From JAGPCH01 sp039810605 (GTDB lineage Bacteria > Bacteroidota > Ignavibacteria > Tepidaquicellales > Tepidaquicellaceae): a DNA stretch of 64,000 nt. How positions within the stretch are numbered: the first letter of the stretch is position 1; each line of letters begins with the position of its first letter. The notes under the pieces are model-generated. The model was not told the origin of the DNA and did not search any database. It saw only the letters and a program-made list of their open reading frames with translations. The DNA lies in contig JBDHXH010000003.1 of the NCBI GenBank assembly GCA_039810605.1, forward strand, positions 1 to 64,000, read 5' to 3'. A program made the translations under genes and the position numbers. This document shows, one piece after another, positions 50,850-59,178 of this stretch.

Positions 50850-52145
50850 GAGTGCTTCTCTCTCTATCTCAAGTTGTTTAATTCTTCTTTCAAGATTATC
50901 GAGTTCTTCAGGCATAGAATCAATTTCTATTCTTAATTTAGAAGCTGCCTCATCAATCAGATCAATTGCTTTATCGGGAAGGAACCTGTCGGAGATATAC
51001 CTGTCTGATAATTGTGCCGCAGCGACAATAGCTCCGTCGGTTATTCTTACACCATGATGCACTTCATACTTTTCTTTTAATCCCCGCAGAATTGATATTG
51101 TATCTTCGACATCAGGCTGGGCAACGAACACCGGCTGAAATCTTCTTTCAAGCGCAGGATCTTTTTCAATATACTTTCTGTATTCATCAAGCGTAGTTGC
51201 GCCTATTGTCCGCAGTTCTCCTCGGGCCAAAGCCGGCTTAAGCATGTTAGATGCATCAACTGATCCTTGTGCTGCTCCTGCTCCTACTACAGTATGCAAC
51301 TCATCTATGAATAAAATTATTTCACCGTTAGATTCCTGAACCTCTTTCAATACAGCCTTGAGCCTCTCTTCAAACTGACCTCTGAATTGCGCGCCGGCAA
51401 CGAGCGAGCCCATATCCAATGCAACAATCTGTTTCGTCTTCAGATTTTCCGGAACATCTCCTGAAATAATTCTGTGAGCAAGCCCTTCGGCAATTGCTGT
51501 CTTCCCTACTCCCGGCTCGCCTATCAGCACCGGATTGTTTTTTGTTCTTCGGGATAAAACCTGCAATACTCTTCTGATTTCATCTTCCCTTCCAATTACC
51601 GGATCAAGCTTTCCTTTCATTGCAAGTTCATTCAGATTTCTTCCATATTTTAAAAGTGACTGATACGTATCTTCCGGATTCTGTCCCGTTACACGGTTTG
51701 ATCCTCTTACTTCCTTTAATGCTTTGAGAATGTTATTCTTTGTAAGTCCCTGCGATTTGAGAAGTTCTGCTACAGAACTCTTCTTCGTATCAGCAAGTCC
51801 GAGAAGTAAATGTTCCGTAGAAACATATTCATCCTTCAAAGTTGACGCTTCCTTGAACGCATTCTCCAGCACTTCATTTGCATCACGTGATAAGGATGCC
51901 TGTGATCCGGCTCCGCTCACCTTGGGGAGTTTATTTAGCAGTTCACCTACACGTGTCTGTATCAAATCCTTGTTGACACCAAGTTTCTGAATCATTGAAC
52001 TAACGATGCCCTCCGGGTCCTGTATCAGAGCAGCAAAAATATGTTCAGGCTCGATTAACTGGTTCGAATAGTTCGAAGCGATCTCCTGCGCATTCTGAAG
52101 CGCTTCCTGTGACTTGATTGTCAGTTTGTTGAAATTTACTGCCAT
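50835..52145 (-). CDS. clpB: ClpB-like disaggregase truncated after the first ATPase domain
   Basis: Full-length ClpB is about 860 residues; this one has 436. Residues 1-150 are the Clp N domain (F-N-K-L-T-I-K-S-Q-E-A-L). Residues 160-400 are the first AAA+ ring with Walker A G-E-P-G-V-G-K-T, pore-loop region and Walker B I-L-F-I-D-E-L-H. The protein stops within the first helix of the middle coiled coil (E-R-R-I-K-Q-L-E-I-E-R-E-A-L-K-R-E-L). The coiled coil and second ATPase ring are absent, and no remnant follows in any frame. It is either a 3'-truncated pseudogene or a single-ring variant. The coding part is undamaged. Its promoter region is occupied by a 7-bp satellite array. Confidence 0.85.
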   Translation of the reverse strand: MAVNFNKLTIKSQEALQNAQEIASNYSNQLIEPEHIFAALIQDPEGIVSSMIQKLGVNKDLIQTRVGELLNKLPKVSGAGSQASLSRDANEVLENAFKEASTLKDEYVSTEHLLLGLADTKKSSVAELLKSQGLTKNNILKALKEVRGSNRVTGQNPEDTYQSLLKYGRNLNELAMKGKLDPVIGREDEIRRVLQVLSRRTKNNPVLIGEPGVGKTAIAEGLAHRIISGDVPENLKTKQIVALDMGSLVAGAQFRGQFEERLKAVLKEVQESNGEIILFIDELHTVVGAGAAQGSVDASNMLKPALARGELRTIGATTLDEYRKYIEKDPALERRFQPVFVAQPDVEDTISILRGLKEKYEVHHGVRITDGAIVAAAQLSDRYISDRFLPDKAIDLIDEAASKLRIEIDSMPEELDNLERRIKQLEIEREALKREL

Positions 52146-52164
52146 TGGTTATTTGGTTTAAGTT

Positions 52165-52379
52165 GAATGGTGAATGGTGAATCGTGAATCGGCAGTCGTG
52201 AATCGTGAGTCGGCAATCGTGAATCGTGAGTCGGCAGTCGTGAGTCGGCAATCGTGAATCGTGAATCGTGAGTCGGCAATCGTGAATCGTGAGTCGGCAA
52301 TCGGCAGTCGTGAGTCGTGAATCGGCAATCGTGAGTCGTGAATCGGCAATCGTGAGTCGTGAATCGGCAATCGTGAATG
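52165..52379. repeat. 7-bp satellite array, left (about 30 units)
   Basis: Thirty contiguous 7-base units of pattern (G/C)A(A/G)TCG(T/G), mostly GAATCGT, GAGTCGG and CAATCGT, run from 52165 to 52374, with GAATG to 52379. The first two units read GAATGGT. The array fills the space between the clpB start and the stop of the four-helix-bundle gene. The open frames across it are by-products of the period. The right array at 52803 has the same unit in the opposite orientation. Confidence 0.92.
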
Positions 52380-52736
52380 TCATTTTACAGAACTAATAAG
52401 TTTTGAAAGCATTGAAAACAATCTAATCATCTTCGATTTAATATATTCAATTTGAATTTCATGCAAGTAATTTAGACTAAGTGCAATTTCGACTTGTGTA
52501 TCCAACTCGACGCATGAAGATCTTGCAATTACATAAAATCGCCTTCTATCTTTTGCTGAACTTCTTGAACTGCCTTCTGCAATATTTGAAGCTATTGAAA
52601 TCACCGCCCGCCGCATCTGACTATTCAAGAGAAAGCGTTCATTAATCGGTAATGAATCAGTCAATCTGTAAATGTCCGAAACAAACTCAATACTAAGCTT
52701 CCATACATCAAGCTTCTTGTGACTTAAACTAAGCAT
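52380..52736 (-). CDS. Four-helix-bundle protein (S23 / 23S rRNA intervening-sequence family)
   Basis: A 118-residue helical protein with the family's conserved core: L-D-V-W-K-L-S near the N terminus, L-N-S-Q-M-R-R-A-V-I-S-I-A-S-N-I-A-E-G-S in the middle and a final helical pair with E-L-D-T-Q-V-E-I-A. Relatives occur inside 23S rRNA intervening sequences and as the Avd accessory protein of diversity-generating retroelements. No reverse transcriptase or rRNA is nearby. It has a perfect AAGGAGG five bases before the ATG, unlike most genes here, which suggests an outside origin. Its stop codon abuts the left 7-bp array and the right array starts 66 bases upstream of its start. Function unknown. 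Confidence 0.85.
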   Translation of the reverse strand: MLSLSHKKLDVWKLSIEFVSDIYRLTDSLPINERFLLNSQMRRAVISIASNIAEGSSRSSAKDRRRFYVIARSSCVELDTQVEIALSLNYLHEIQIEYIKSKMIRLFSMLSKLISSVK

Positions 52737-52741
52737 AATTT

Positions 52742-52748
52742 CCTCCTT
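52742..52748 (-). promoter_or_regulatory. Strong ribosome-binding site of the four-helix-bundle gene
   Basis: AAGGAGG on the minus strand, five bases before the ATG at 52736. It is a full Shine-Dalgarno match in a window where most genes have none, and it fixes the start codon. Confidence 0.8.
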
Positions 52749-52802
52749 GCTGTTATCATAAATTCAAATAAATATTATCAATTGCTGAACAAATTTCCAT
52801 TC

Positions 52803-52937
52803 ATTCACGATTCCCGATTCACGATTCCCGAACTCACGACTCACGATTCACGACTCAACGACTCACGACTCACGATTCACGACTCACGATTCACGACTCA
52901 CGATTCACGATTCCCGATTCACCAATTCACCGATTGA
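52803..52937. repeat. 7-bp satellite array, right (inverted orientation)
   Basis: About 18 units of ATTCACG, ACTCACG and ATTCCCG, 7 bases each with a few 8-base units, from 52803 to about 52937. ATTCACG is the reverse complement of CGTGAAT, a rotation of the left array's GAATCGT. The two arrays are therefore inverted relative to each other around the four-helix-bundle gene. The right array ends about 40 bases before a glycosyltransferase start. Confidence 0.9.
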
Positions 52938-52976
52938 CCTTACAACTTCCAAACCTATTTACTAATTTTATCCCCA

Positions 52977-53831
52977 ATGAGTAAAGCATCGCTGATCATT
53001 TCTGTTTACGACAAGTCTGCGGAACTTGAATTGATATTTCATGCTCTTTCTATACAGACATTTAAAGATTTTGAAGTCATCGTAGCAGAAGACGGAATAA
53101 ATGAGAGCATCAGCGCAGTCGTAAATAAATGGAATGAGAATAATATTTTCCGAATTACACATCTGACACAACCGGATAAAGGATTCAGAAAGAACAAAAT
53201 TCTGAATGAAGCCATACGAAAGTCAAATACTGATTATCTTATTTTCATTGATGGCGACTGCATACCTCACAGCAGTTTTATCAAAACGCATTTTGAGAAC
53301 AAAGCAGAAAATACTGTTCTCTGCGGGAGAAGAGTCAATCTTACAAATAAGCTTTCATCCGGAATGAATGCAGATAAGATTCTGAATAAAGAATATGAAA
53401 AGATTAAACTGACTGATATTATTTTTTCATCGCTTAACAGAGGCGATAACGATTCCAATTTTAACATTGAAGAAGCTTTCATATATAGAAATGAATCCTT
53501 AAGGAAGATTCTCACAAACAAGGATGAACACATACTGGGATGTAACTTTTCAATTCATAAGACATTGCTTCAAGGAATAAACGGATTCGATGAGAATTAT
53601 ATCGGACCCGGACTTGGTGAGGATTCCGACATTGAATTCAGACTAAGACTCACCGGGACTAAGTTTAAATCCGTGCGGAATCTTGCCGTTGTATATCATC
53701 TATATCATGGGAAAACCATTGAGTCCACAAGTAACATGAACTATTTCAAGGAGATGATGCAGAAAAAAAATCCTGTATGTGAAAACGGTCTTGATAAAAT
53801 TATTTTGGAAACTACATCTCGCGAGAAATAA
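52977..53831 (+). CDS. Family 2 glycosyltransferase
   Basis: A 284-residue GT-A fold enzyme that transfers a sugar from a nucleotide donor. It opens A-S-L-I-I-S-V-Y-D-K-S and has V-A-E-D-G at the first nucleotide-binding site, I-D-G-D-C-I-P as the metal-binding D-x-D equivalent, and a G-P-G-L-G-E-D-S-D-I-E-F-R segment with the catalytic acidic E-D. No membrane span. It is the first gene of the glycan cluster and lies just beyond the right satellite array. Donor and acceptor are unknown. Confidence 0.85.
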   Translation: MSKASLIISVYDKSAELELIFHALSIQTFKDFEVIVAEDGINESISAVVNKWNENNIFRITHLTQPDKGFRKNKILNEAIRKSNTDYLIFIDGDCIPHSSFIKTHFENKAENTVLCGRRVNLTNKLSSGMNADKILNKEYEKIKLTDIIFSSLNRGDNDSNFNIEEAFIYRNESLRKILTNKDEHILGCNFSIHKTLLQGINGFDENYIGPGLGEDSDIEFRLRLTGTKFKSVRNLAVVYHLYHGKTIESTSNMNYFKEMMQKKNPVCENGLDKIILETTSREK

Positions 53832-53843
53832 AATTACTGTTGC

Positions 53844-54608
53844 TTGAATAACATTTCAGCGGTATTGATTTGTCGGAATGAAGAGAAGAACATTGAAGAA
53901 TGTCTTCGAAGCGTTTCATGGTGCAATGAAATTATCGTAGTTGATAGTTTCAGCACTGACGAAACAGTCAAGATCGCAAGAGCTTTTACTGATAAGATTT
54001 ATGAGAATGAATGGAAGGGATTTGCGGAGCAGAAGAGATTCGCAATTTCAAAAGTAAATTGCGAATGGGTATTCTCAATTGACGCGGATGAAAGATGTAC
54101 AGCAGAGCTGGCAAAGGAAATTGCAGATATACTCCGAGAAGCAAATGTTAGTTACAACGGTTTCAAAATTCCCCGGAAAAGTTTTTTTCTGAACAGATGG
54201 ATAAAGCACGGCGGGTGGTATCCTAATTATCAGCTAAGACTATTCCGAAAGAATTCGGCAACGCTGTCAGACCGTCTCGTTCATGAATCATTTCTTGTTG
54301 ATGGCAATATCCCGAAACTGAAAAGCGACCTGCTCCATTATACCGTAACATCAGTCAGCGCATACATATCAAAGATCAACACATACTCGGATCTATCTGC
54401 AAGAGAAAAATTCAAGAAGAGAAAGATGGGTTATGTAAGCCTCCTATTGATACCTGCTGTTGCATTCATCCGGCAATATATTTTCAAAGGTAACATACTC
54501 GATGGAATCGGCGGATTGATGGTCTCGAGATTCCACATGATTACAAAGACATTTAACAGTATGAAGATCTGGGAAATTCAAAACAGCACAGACAATCAGC
54601 CCAAATGA
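53844..54608 (+). CDS. Family 2 glycosyltransferase, WaaE/KdtX type
   Basis: A 254-residue enzyme with a TTG start (M-N-N-I-S-A-V-L-I-C-R-N-E-E-K-N-I). It has V-V-D-S-F-S-T-D-E-T and F-S-I-D-A-D-E-R, the donor- and metal-binding motifs of WaaE/KdtX-like LPS core glucosyltransferases, and the K-H-G-G-W-Y-P-N-Y-Q-L-R-L-F-R block characteristic of that group. The C-terminal helix with basic residues suggests membrane association. It begins 12 bases after the previous glycosyltransferase and its stop overlaps the transporter start (ATGA). Role: LPS core assembly, inferred. Confidence 0.88.
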   Translation: MNNISAVLICRNEEKNIEECLRSVSWCNEIIVVDSFSTDETVKIARAFTDKIYENEWKGFAEQKRFAISKVNCEWVFSIDADERCTAELAKEIADILREANVSYNGFKIPRKSFFLNRWIKHGGWYPNYQLRLFRKNSATLSDRLVHESFLVDGNIPKLKSDLLHYTVTSVSAYISKINTYSDLSAREKFKKRKMGYVSLLLIPAVAFIRQYIFKGNILDGIGGLMVSRFHMITKTFNSMKIWEIQNSTDNQPK

Positions 54609-56446
54609 AACTTTACAAAAGAATTTTTAAATATGTAAAACCTTACTGGAAGCAGCTTGCACTTTCAAATTTATTTACGCTGCTGGTTGTAATTTTCGGA
54701 CTGCTGTCGGTAATGATGCTGTTTCCGTTCATAGATCTCTTGTTTAACAATTCTTCTCCAGCACCTGCATCAAACGTAACTTCAATTTTCGATCTGAAGA
54801 ATCTTATCACTTCCTACTTCGCCGGCGTTGTTTCACAGTATGACAAGCTTGACGTTCTCAAGTATCTGTGCCTGCTGATTCTCACAACATTCTTTCTGAA
54901 GAATCTTTTTTCATATCTTCAGACATACTTTATGGCGGCAGTTGAACAAGGTATATTGAAGGATTTGAGATTTGATCTTTACAGGCACTACCTTGAATTG
55001 CCTCTTAGTTTCTTCTCCGATGAGCGGAAAGGAAATCTGATATCGCGAATAATAAATGATGTTCAGATTGTAAAGGATTCGCTTATCGCGGTAGTAAATA
55101 GTTTGTTCCGCGATCCGCCTTCAATCATAGGTTACTCGGTTGTGCTTTTTCTTTTCAACTGGAAGCTGACTCTAATAATATTTCTGCTCTCGCCGCTCAC
55201 TGCATTTCTGTTAAGCAAGATTGGGAATTCACTCAAGCGCAGCAGCATCAGATCACAGGAAAAGGTGTCGGACATTACATCGGCGCTTGACGAAACACTC
55301 GGTGCAATGCGGGTAGTAAAAGCTTTTGGAATGGAAGAATACGAGACGAAAAAGTTTGCGCAGGAGAACAATTTGTTTGCCCGCCTTCAGACAAAACTTG
55401 TCCGCAAGAGAGCTCTTGGCTCCCCTATTTCCGAATTCATCGGAGTCATTACAATTGTAATAATACTTTTCTTCTTTGGAAGCGAGATCATTAAAGGCAG
55501 CAGCGAGATGACACCCGGGGCATTCATATTTTATCTCGCCGTTTTTTTTCAAATGATGCCGTCGCTGAAATTGTTCGGGCAAATGTTCAACAGCTACAAA
55601 GAAGGACTGGCTGCAGCAGAGCGAGTTTTCAAATTGATAGATACAAAGTCAGGTATCGTTGATGCGCCGGATGCAAAGATAATAACTTCATTTGAAAACA
55701 GCATCGAGTTTCGCAGCGGATATTTTTCTTATAACACAGGGGAAAACGTTTTAAGAGATATTAATCTTAAAATAAATAAAGGCAGTATCGTTGCCATTGT
55801 CGGACCGAGCGGCGCAGGTAAATCAACTCTCGTAGATATGATACCGAGGTTTTACGATCTGACTGAAGGAAAGCTTACATTTGATGGAACCGATGTCAGG
55901 AATATCAAAATCAGTTCTCTGCGGAGTCAGATGGGAATCGTAACGCAGGAGACTATATTGTTTAATGATACAATCCTGAATAACATTGCATACGGAGTGG
56001 CTGATACTCCCCTTGATAAAATTATCGCAGCATCCAAAGCTGCCAATGCACACGACTTTATTTCAAAAATGGAAAGCGGCTACGATACAGTCATCGGAGA
56101 TCGCGGAGTAAAATTATCCGGCGGTGAACGACAGCGCCTTGCGATTGCAAGGGCTCTCCTTAAGAATCCGCCTATACTTATCCTTGACGAAGCTACTTCT
56201 TCGCTTGATACCGAATCCGAAATTCTTGTTCAGAATGCTATTGTAAAACTTATGGAAGGAAGAACTTCGATAGTCATCGCGCACAGATTATCAACAATCC
56301 GCAGCGCCGATGTAATAGTTGTAGTTGACAAGGGACAGATAGTTGAATCAGGAACACATGATCAGTTGTTAATCACAAGCGGGCTCTATAAAAAATTATA
56401 CGACCTGCAGTTCAGACATCAGGAAGCAGGACTCGGACCGGATTAG
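54605..56446 (+). CDS. MsbA-type ABC exporter
   Basis: A 613-residue half transporter with a six-span exporter domain (about 15-340) and an ATPase domain (about 365-600). Walker A is G-P-S-G-A-G-K-S-T, signature L-S-G-G-E-R-Q-R-L, Walker B I-L-I-L-D-E-A-T-S-S-L-D and the switch histidine lies in I-A-H-R-L-S. The family includes MsbA, the lipid A-core flippase, and lipid-linked oligosaccharide flippases. Translational coupling to a WaaE-like gene and the nearby O-antigen ligase-like gene favour a lipid or LPS substrate. Confidence 0.9.
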   Translation: MKLYKRIFKYVKPYWKQLALSNLFTLLVVIFGLLSVMMLFPFIDLLFNNSSPAPASNVTSIFDLKNLITSYFAGVVSQYDKLDVLKYLCLLILTTFFLKNLFSYLQTYFMAAVEQGILKDLRFDLYRHYLELPLSFFSDERKGNLISRIINDVQIVKDSLIAVVNSLFRDPPSIIGYSVVLFLFNWKLTLIIFLLSPLTAFLLSKIGNSLKRSSIRSQEKVSDITSALDETLGAMRVVKAFGMEEYETKKFAQENNLFARLQTKLVRKRALGSPISEFIGVITIVIILFFFGSEIIKGSSEMTPGAFIFYLAVFFQMMPSLKLFGQMFNSYKEGLAAAERVFKLIDTKSGIVDAPDAKIITSFENSIEFRSGYFSYNTGENVLRDINLKINKGSIVAIVGPSGAGKSTLVDMIPRFYDLTEGKLTFDGTDVRNIKISSLRSQMGIVTQETILFNDTILNNIAYGVADTPLDKIIAASKAANAHDFISKMESGYDTVIGDRGVKLSGGERQRLAIARALLKNPPILILDEATSSLDTESEILVQNAIVKLMEGRTSIVIAHRLSTIRSADVIVVVDKGQIVESGTHDQLLITSGLYKKLYDLQFRHQEAGLGPD

Positions 56447-56537
56447 ATTATATTTTGTGAAAATGAAAATTGCTTCTGATATTAACTTTGGCTCAAAGTA
56501 AATTCAGAGTTTTACATTTTTTCCAATTCGAATTACA

Positions 56538-57377
56538 ATGAAAATTTCCGGACTAACGATAATCAGAAAAGGAATTTATTACGGGTACCCTTTTAAAGAG
56601 GCAATACTTTCGATTCTTCCGTTGTGTGATGAAATGATTGTAAATGTGGGAACAAGTGATGATAGTACTCTTGATGAAGTGAAAGGTATAAATGATTCAA
56701 AGATAAAAATATTCGAGAGTGAATGGGACATGAGCCTCAAGGGAGGTAAAGTTTTATCGGTTGAAACCAATAAGGCGCTTGAGCGATGTTCAGGTGACTG
56801 GTGCTTCTACATTCAGAGCGATGAAGTGCTTCATGAGAAATATTACGACATCGTTTCCGCCTCTGCGAAAAAATGTTTGCACAAGAAGAGCGTTGAAGGT
56901 CTTCGCTTCCGGTACAGGCATTTTTACGGAAGTTATGATTATGTTCAGGACAATTACAGAAAGTGGTATATTAAAGAATCGAGAATCGTACGCAAAAGCG
57001 ATAATATAGTCTCATGGGGAGATGCGCTTGATTTCAGGCACAGAGACGGCAGCAAAATCAATGCGGCAGACATAGATGCGGAAATTTATCACTACGGCTG
57101 GGTAAGACCTCCTGAAACTCTTTTGAAGAAGCGTTCCGATTTTGAATTGCTCTATACTGAAGGTAAGACAGCGGAAAACAAAATCAAGGAATTCAGGAAT
57201 TATGACGATCTGGGTAACCTCAAAAAATTTGAAGGCACCCACCCTTCAGTTATGAATGAAAGAATCAGCAGCAGCAATTGGAATTTCGAACCGCATCTTG
57301 AATTACAGAAACCGGATTGGGTCAGAAAAATTTATATCTTCCTCGACCCGGTTCTAAAGCGCATTAACAAAGGCTGA
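56538..57377 (+). CDS. Glycosyltransferase, family 2-like
   Basis: A 279-residue protein with a GT-A N-terminal half: I-S-G-L-T-I-I-R-K-G, I-V-N-V-G-T-S-D-D-S-T-L-D at the nucleotide site and I-Q-S-D-E-V-L as the D-x-D-like motif (S-D-E). The second half has aromatic-rich segments (Y-R-H-F-Y-G-S-Y-D-Y, I-Y-H-Y-G-W-V-R) found in several envelope glycosyltransferases. It lies between the MsbA-like exporter and the O-antigen ligase-like gene on the same strand. Sugar specificity is unknown. Confidence 0.78.
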   Translation: MKISGLTIIRKGIYYGYPFKEAILSILPLCDEMIVNVGTSDDSTLDEVKGINDSKIKIFESEWDMSLKGGKVLSVETNKALERCSGDWCFYIQSDEVLHEKYYDIVSASAKKCLHKKSVEGLRFRYRHFYGSYDYVQDNYRKWYIKESRIVRKSDNIVSWGDALDFRHRDGSKINAADIDAEIYHYGWVRPPETLLKKRSDFELLYTEGKTAENKIKEFRNYDDLGNLKKFEGTHPSVMNERISSSNWNFEPHLELQKPDWVRKIYIFLDPVLKRINKG

Positions 57378-57426
57378 TATATCCGTGTACATTTCTTAAA
57401 GTTTTTGACTGTCGCAGTTTATTCTC

Positions 57427-58659
57427 ATGAAAAATCAAAAGGCACCTTCGATAATTGACAATGCAATTCTGATACTACTCACGATACAGATTGCCTCTGT
57501 CAGCGTCTCCATTGCTGTATCCTCCATTGCGTTTGGAATCTGGATAGGACTGTGGCTTATTCAGTTAATCGCAAACAGAAAAATTACTTTTTCGACCGCT
57601 ACGGTTCCGGAATTGAAAGCGGTAACTTTATTCGTTGTTCTCTATGCCAGCTTCGAAATTGTCTCAAGATTCTTTGCAATTTATCCCGAGGGTGCCTTCA
57701 ATAATCTCAAAAGGCTTTTGCTGTTTCTCATTTTCTATGTATCCGTAATTAAGATTCCTTCCGTGGAAATTCTCACTAAGATTATTTTCGCTAACCTGAT
57801 CGCTGTTTCAGTTGTATCGGTTTTCGAACTGGCAAACTATCTGATGCGATTCAACGAACTCATATCCAGAATGCCGTTTTCCGAAATACGCATTGATTAC
57901 TTCAGCTATCCGCTGACCTCTGCAGAGATCAAGCTTATGACTTTGTTCTCGGTATTTCCTCTGCTCTTTCTGAAAGAGACATTAATTGTATCGAAAAAAT
58001 TTCTGATTGCTGCCGTTGTACCTGTTTTCGTTTCAATGTTTCTGACACAGTCAAGAAATGTCTTCCTCGCATGTGCAATTTGTTTTATGATTTATGGAAT
58101 AGCCATAAACAGAAAATTCCTTATTGTCTTCATAATTGCTGTCATTCTGTCATGGATATTTCTTCCGCAGGAAATTCTCGGCAGGTTCCAGAGCATCATT
58201 GACCTTAAACATCCGAGTAATGAATCAAGACTCAACATGTGGAAGACAGGCTGGGAAATGTTTGCAGACCATCCTTTTACCGGCGTTGCCGATTCGCATA
58301 TAAAGGAAATTTATGAGACATACAGAACTCCTCTCACGCAGGGAGAAGGTGTTCATCTTCATAATAATTTCATAATGATACTTGCAACGACCGGAATATT
58401 CGGATTTCTTTCATTCATCGGATTGTTCTTGTCGCTATTCTTAAGTCAGATAAAATTTTTCCTGCGGGAAGTCAATCCGGTTAATAAAATGCTAATCTTC
58501 GGAAGCATTCTTGTAGTGATTGCGTTCAACATTGCGGGGATATTTGAATGGACATTCGGAGATCATGAAGTAGCGACAGTATTTTTTTTCCTCGTTGCAA
58601 TTCCGTTTGTCATCCGTGGACATTCCATCGTCACTTCCGGTAGTCAAATGCCCCAGTAA
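57427..58659 (+). CDS. O-antigen ligase / Wzy-like membrane protein
   Basis: A 410-residue integral membrane protein with about 10-12 spans and one large periplasmic loop between about 250 and 310, the layout of the WaaL/Wzy family. The loop holds E-S-R-L-N-M-W-K-T-G-W-E-M-F and D-H-P-F-T-G-V-A, followed by H-L-H-N-N-F-I-M-I-L-A-T-T-G, the conserved loop-exit motif with the histidine thought to be catalytic. It would join polymer to lipid A-core or polymerise repeat units. Last gene of the glycan cluster. Confidence 0.85.
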   Translation: MKNQKAPSIIDNAILILLTIQIASVSVSIAVSSIAFGIWIGLWLIQLIANRKITFSTATVPELKAVTLFVVLYASFEIVSRFFAIYPEGAFNNLKRLLLFLIFYVSVIKIPSVEILTKIIFANLIAVSVVSVFELANYLMRFNELISRMPFSEIRIDYFSYPLTSAEIKLMTLFSVFPLLFLKETLIVSKKFLIAAVVPVFVSMFLTQSRNVFLACAICFMIYGIAINRKFLIVFIIAVILSWIFLPQEILGRFQSIIDLKHPSNESRLNMWKTGWEMFADHPFTGVADSHIKEIYETYRTPLTQGEGVHLHNNFIMILATTGIFGFLSFIGLFLSLFLSQIKFFLREVNPVNKMLIFGSILVVIAFNIAGIFEWTFGDHEVATVFFFLVAIPFVIRGHSIVTSGSQMPQ

Positions 58660-58822
58660 AACTGCAATTGAGTTTACATTTTGTCAAATATGGCGTTGAG
58701 AATCTGTCTTCGAAAATTTATATTGCATAAAAAAATACGTTTGGAAATTCGCATTGAGCTCGAATTATAAAAGCAATAAAGTATCTCTGATTTAAAAATT
58801 AAATTAAACAAAACAAATACAG

Positions 58823-59170
58823 ATGGATGACAATAAGAGCAAACAGATGTTCATATCTCTTGTTTATACATTCCAGATGCAGGCTATGATGCAGCTCGGA
58901 AAGATTATGAATCCCGTTACAAATAAAGTTGAAACTGAACTCGAGGGCGCGCAGGTTACAATTGACATGCTTGATATGCTTAAGGCAAAGTCGAAAGGAA
59001 ATCTTAGTGACGATGAATCGAAATTCATTGACCAAGTCATTGCAGATCTTAAATTGAATTTCGTCGAAGAGAAAAATCAATTGGGGAAGTCACCCGATTC
59101 AAAAGAAGAACCGGCAACAAATGCCGACGAGAAGCCTTCAGATAATAATTCAAATCCGGCTAAAGACTAA
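58823..59170 (+). CDS. DUF1844 protein
   Basis: A 115-residue cytosolic protein matching DUF1844: F-I-S-L-V-Y-T-F-Q-M-Q-A-M-M-Q-L-G-K-I near the start and I-D-M-L-D-M-L-K-A-K-S-K-G-N-L in the helical core. The tail is Lys/Glu/Asn-rich and disordered. Function is not known for the family. It precedes nadK by 8 bases, so the two are likely co-transcribed. Confidence 0.85.
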   Translation: MDDNKSKQMFISLVYTFQMQAMMQLGKIMNPVTNKVETELEGAQVTIDMLDMLKAKSKGNLSDDESKFIDQVIADLKLNFVEEKNQLGKSPDSKEEPATNADEKPSDNNSNPAKD

Positions 59171-59178
59171 TTCCTCCA

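Noticed and set aside
52045..52383. Open frames of 112 and 70 codons across the left 7-bp array
   Set aside because: A 7-base period reads as a 7-residue repeat in any frame that lacks stops. The peptides are pure products of the satellite and have no start context.
52380..52736. Diversity-generating retroelement built on the Avd-like gene
   Set aside because: No reverse transcriptase and no template/variable repeat pair were seen near it.
52165..52937. CRISPR array
   Set aside because: Units are 7 bases and contiguous, with no spacers of 25-45 bases and no cas genes.
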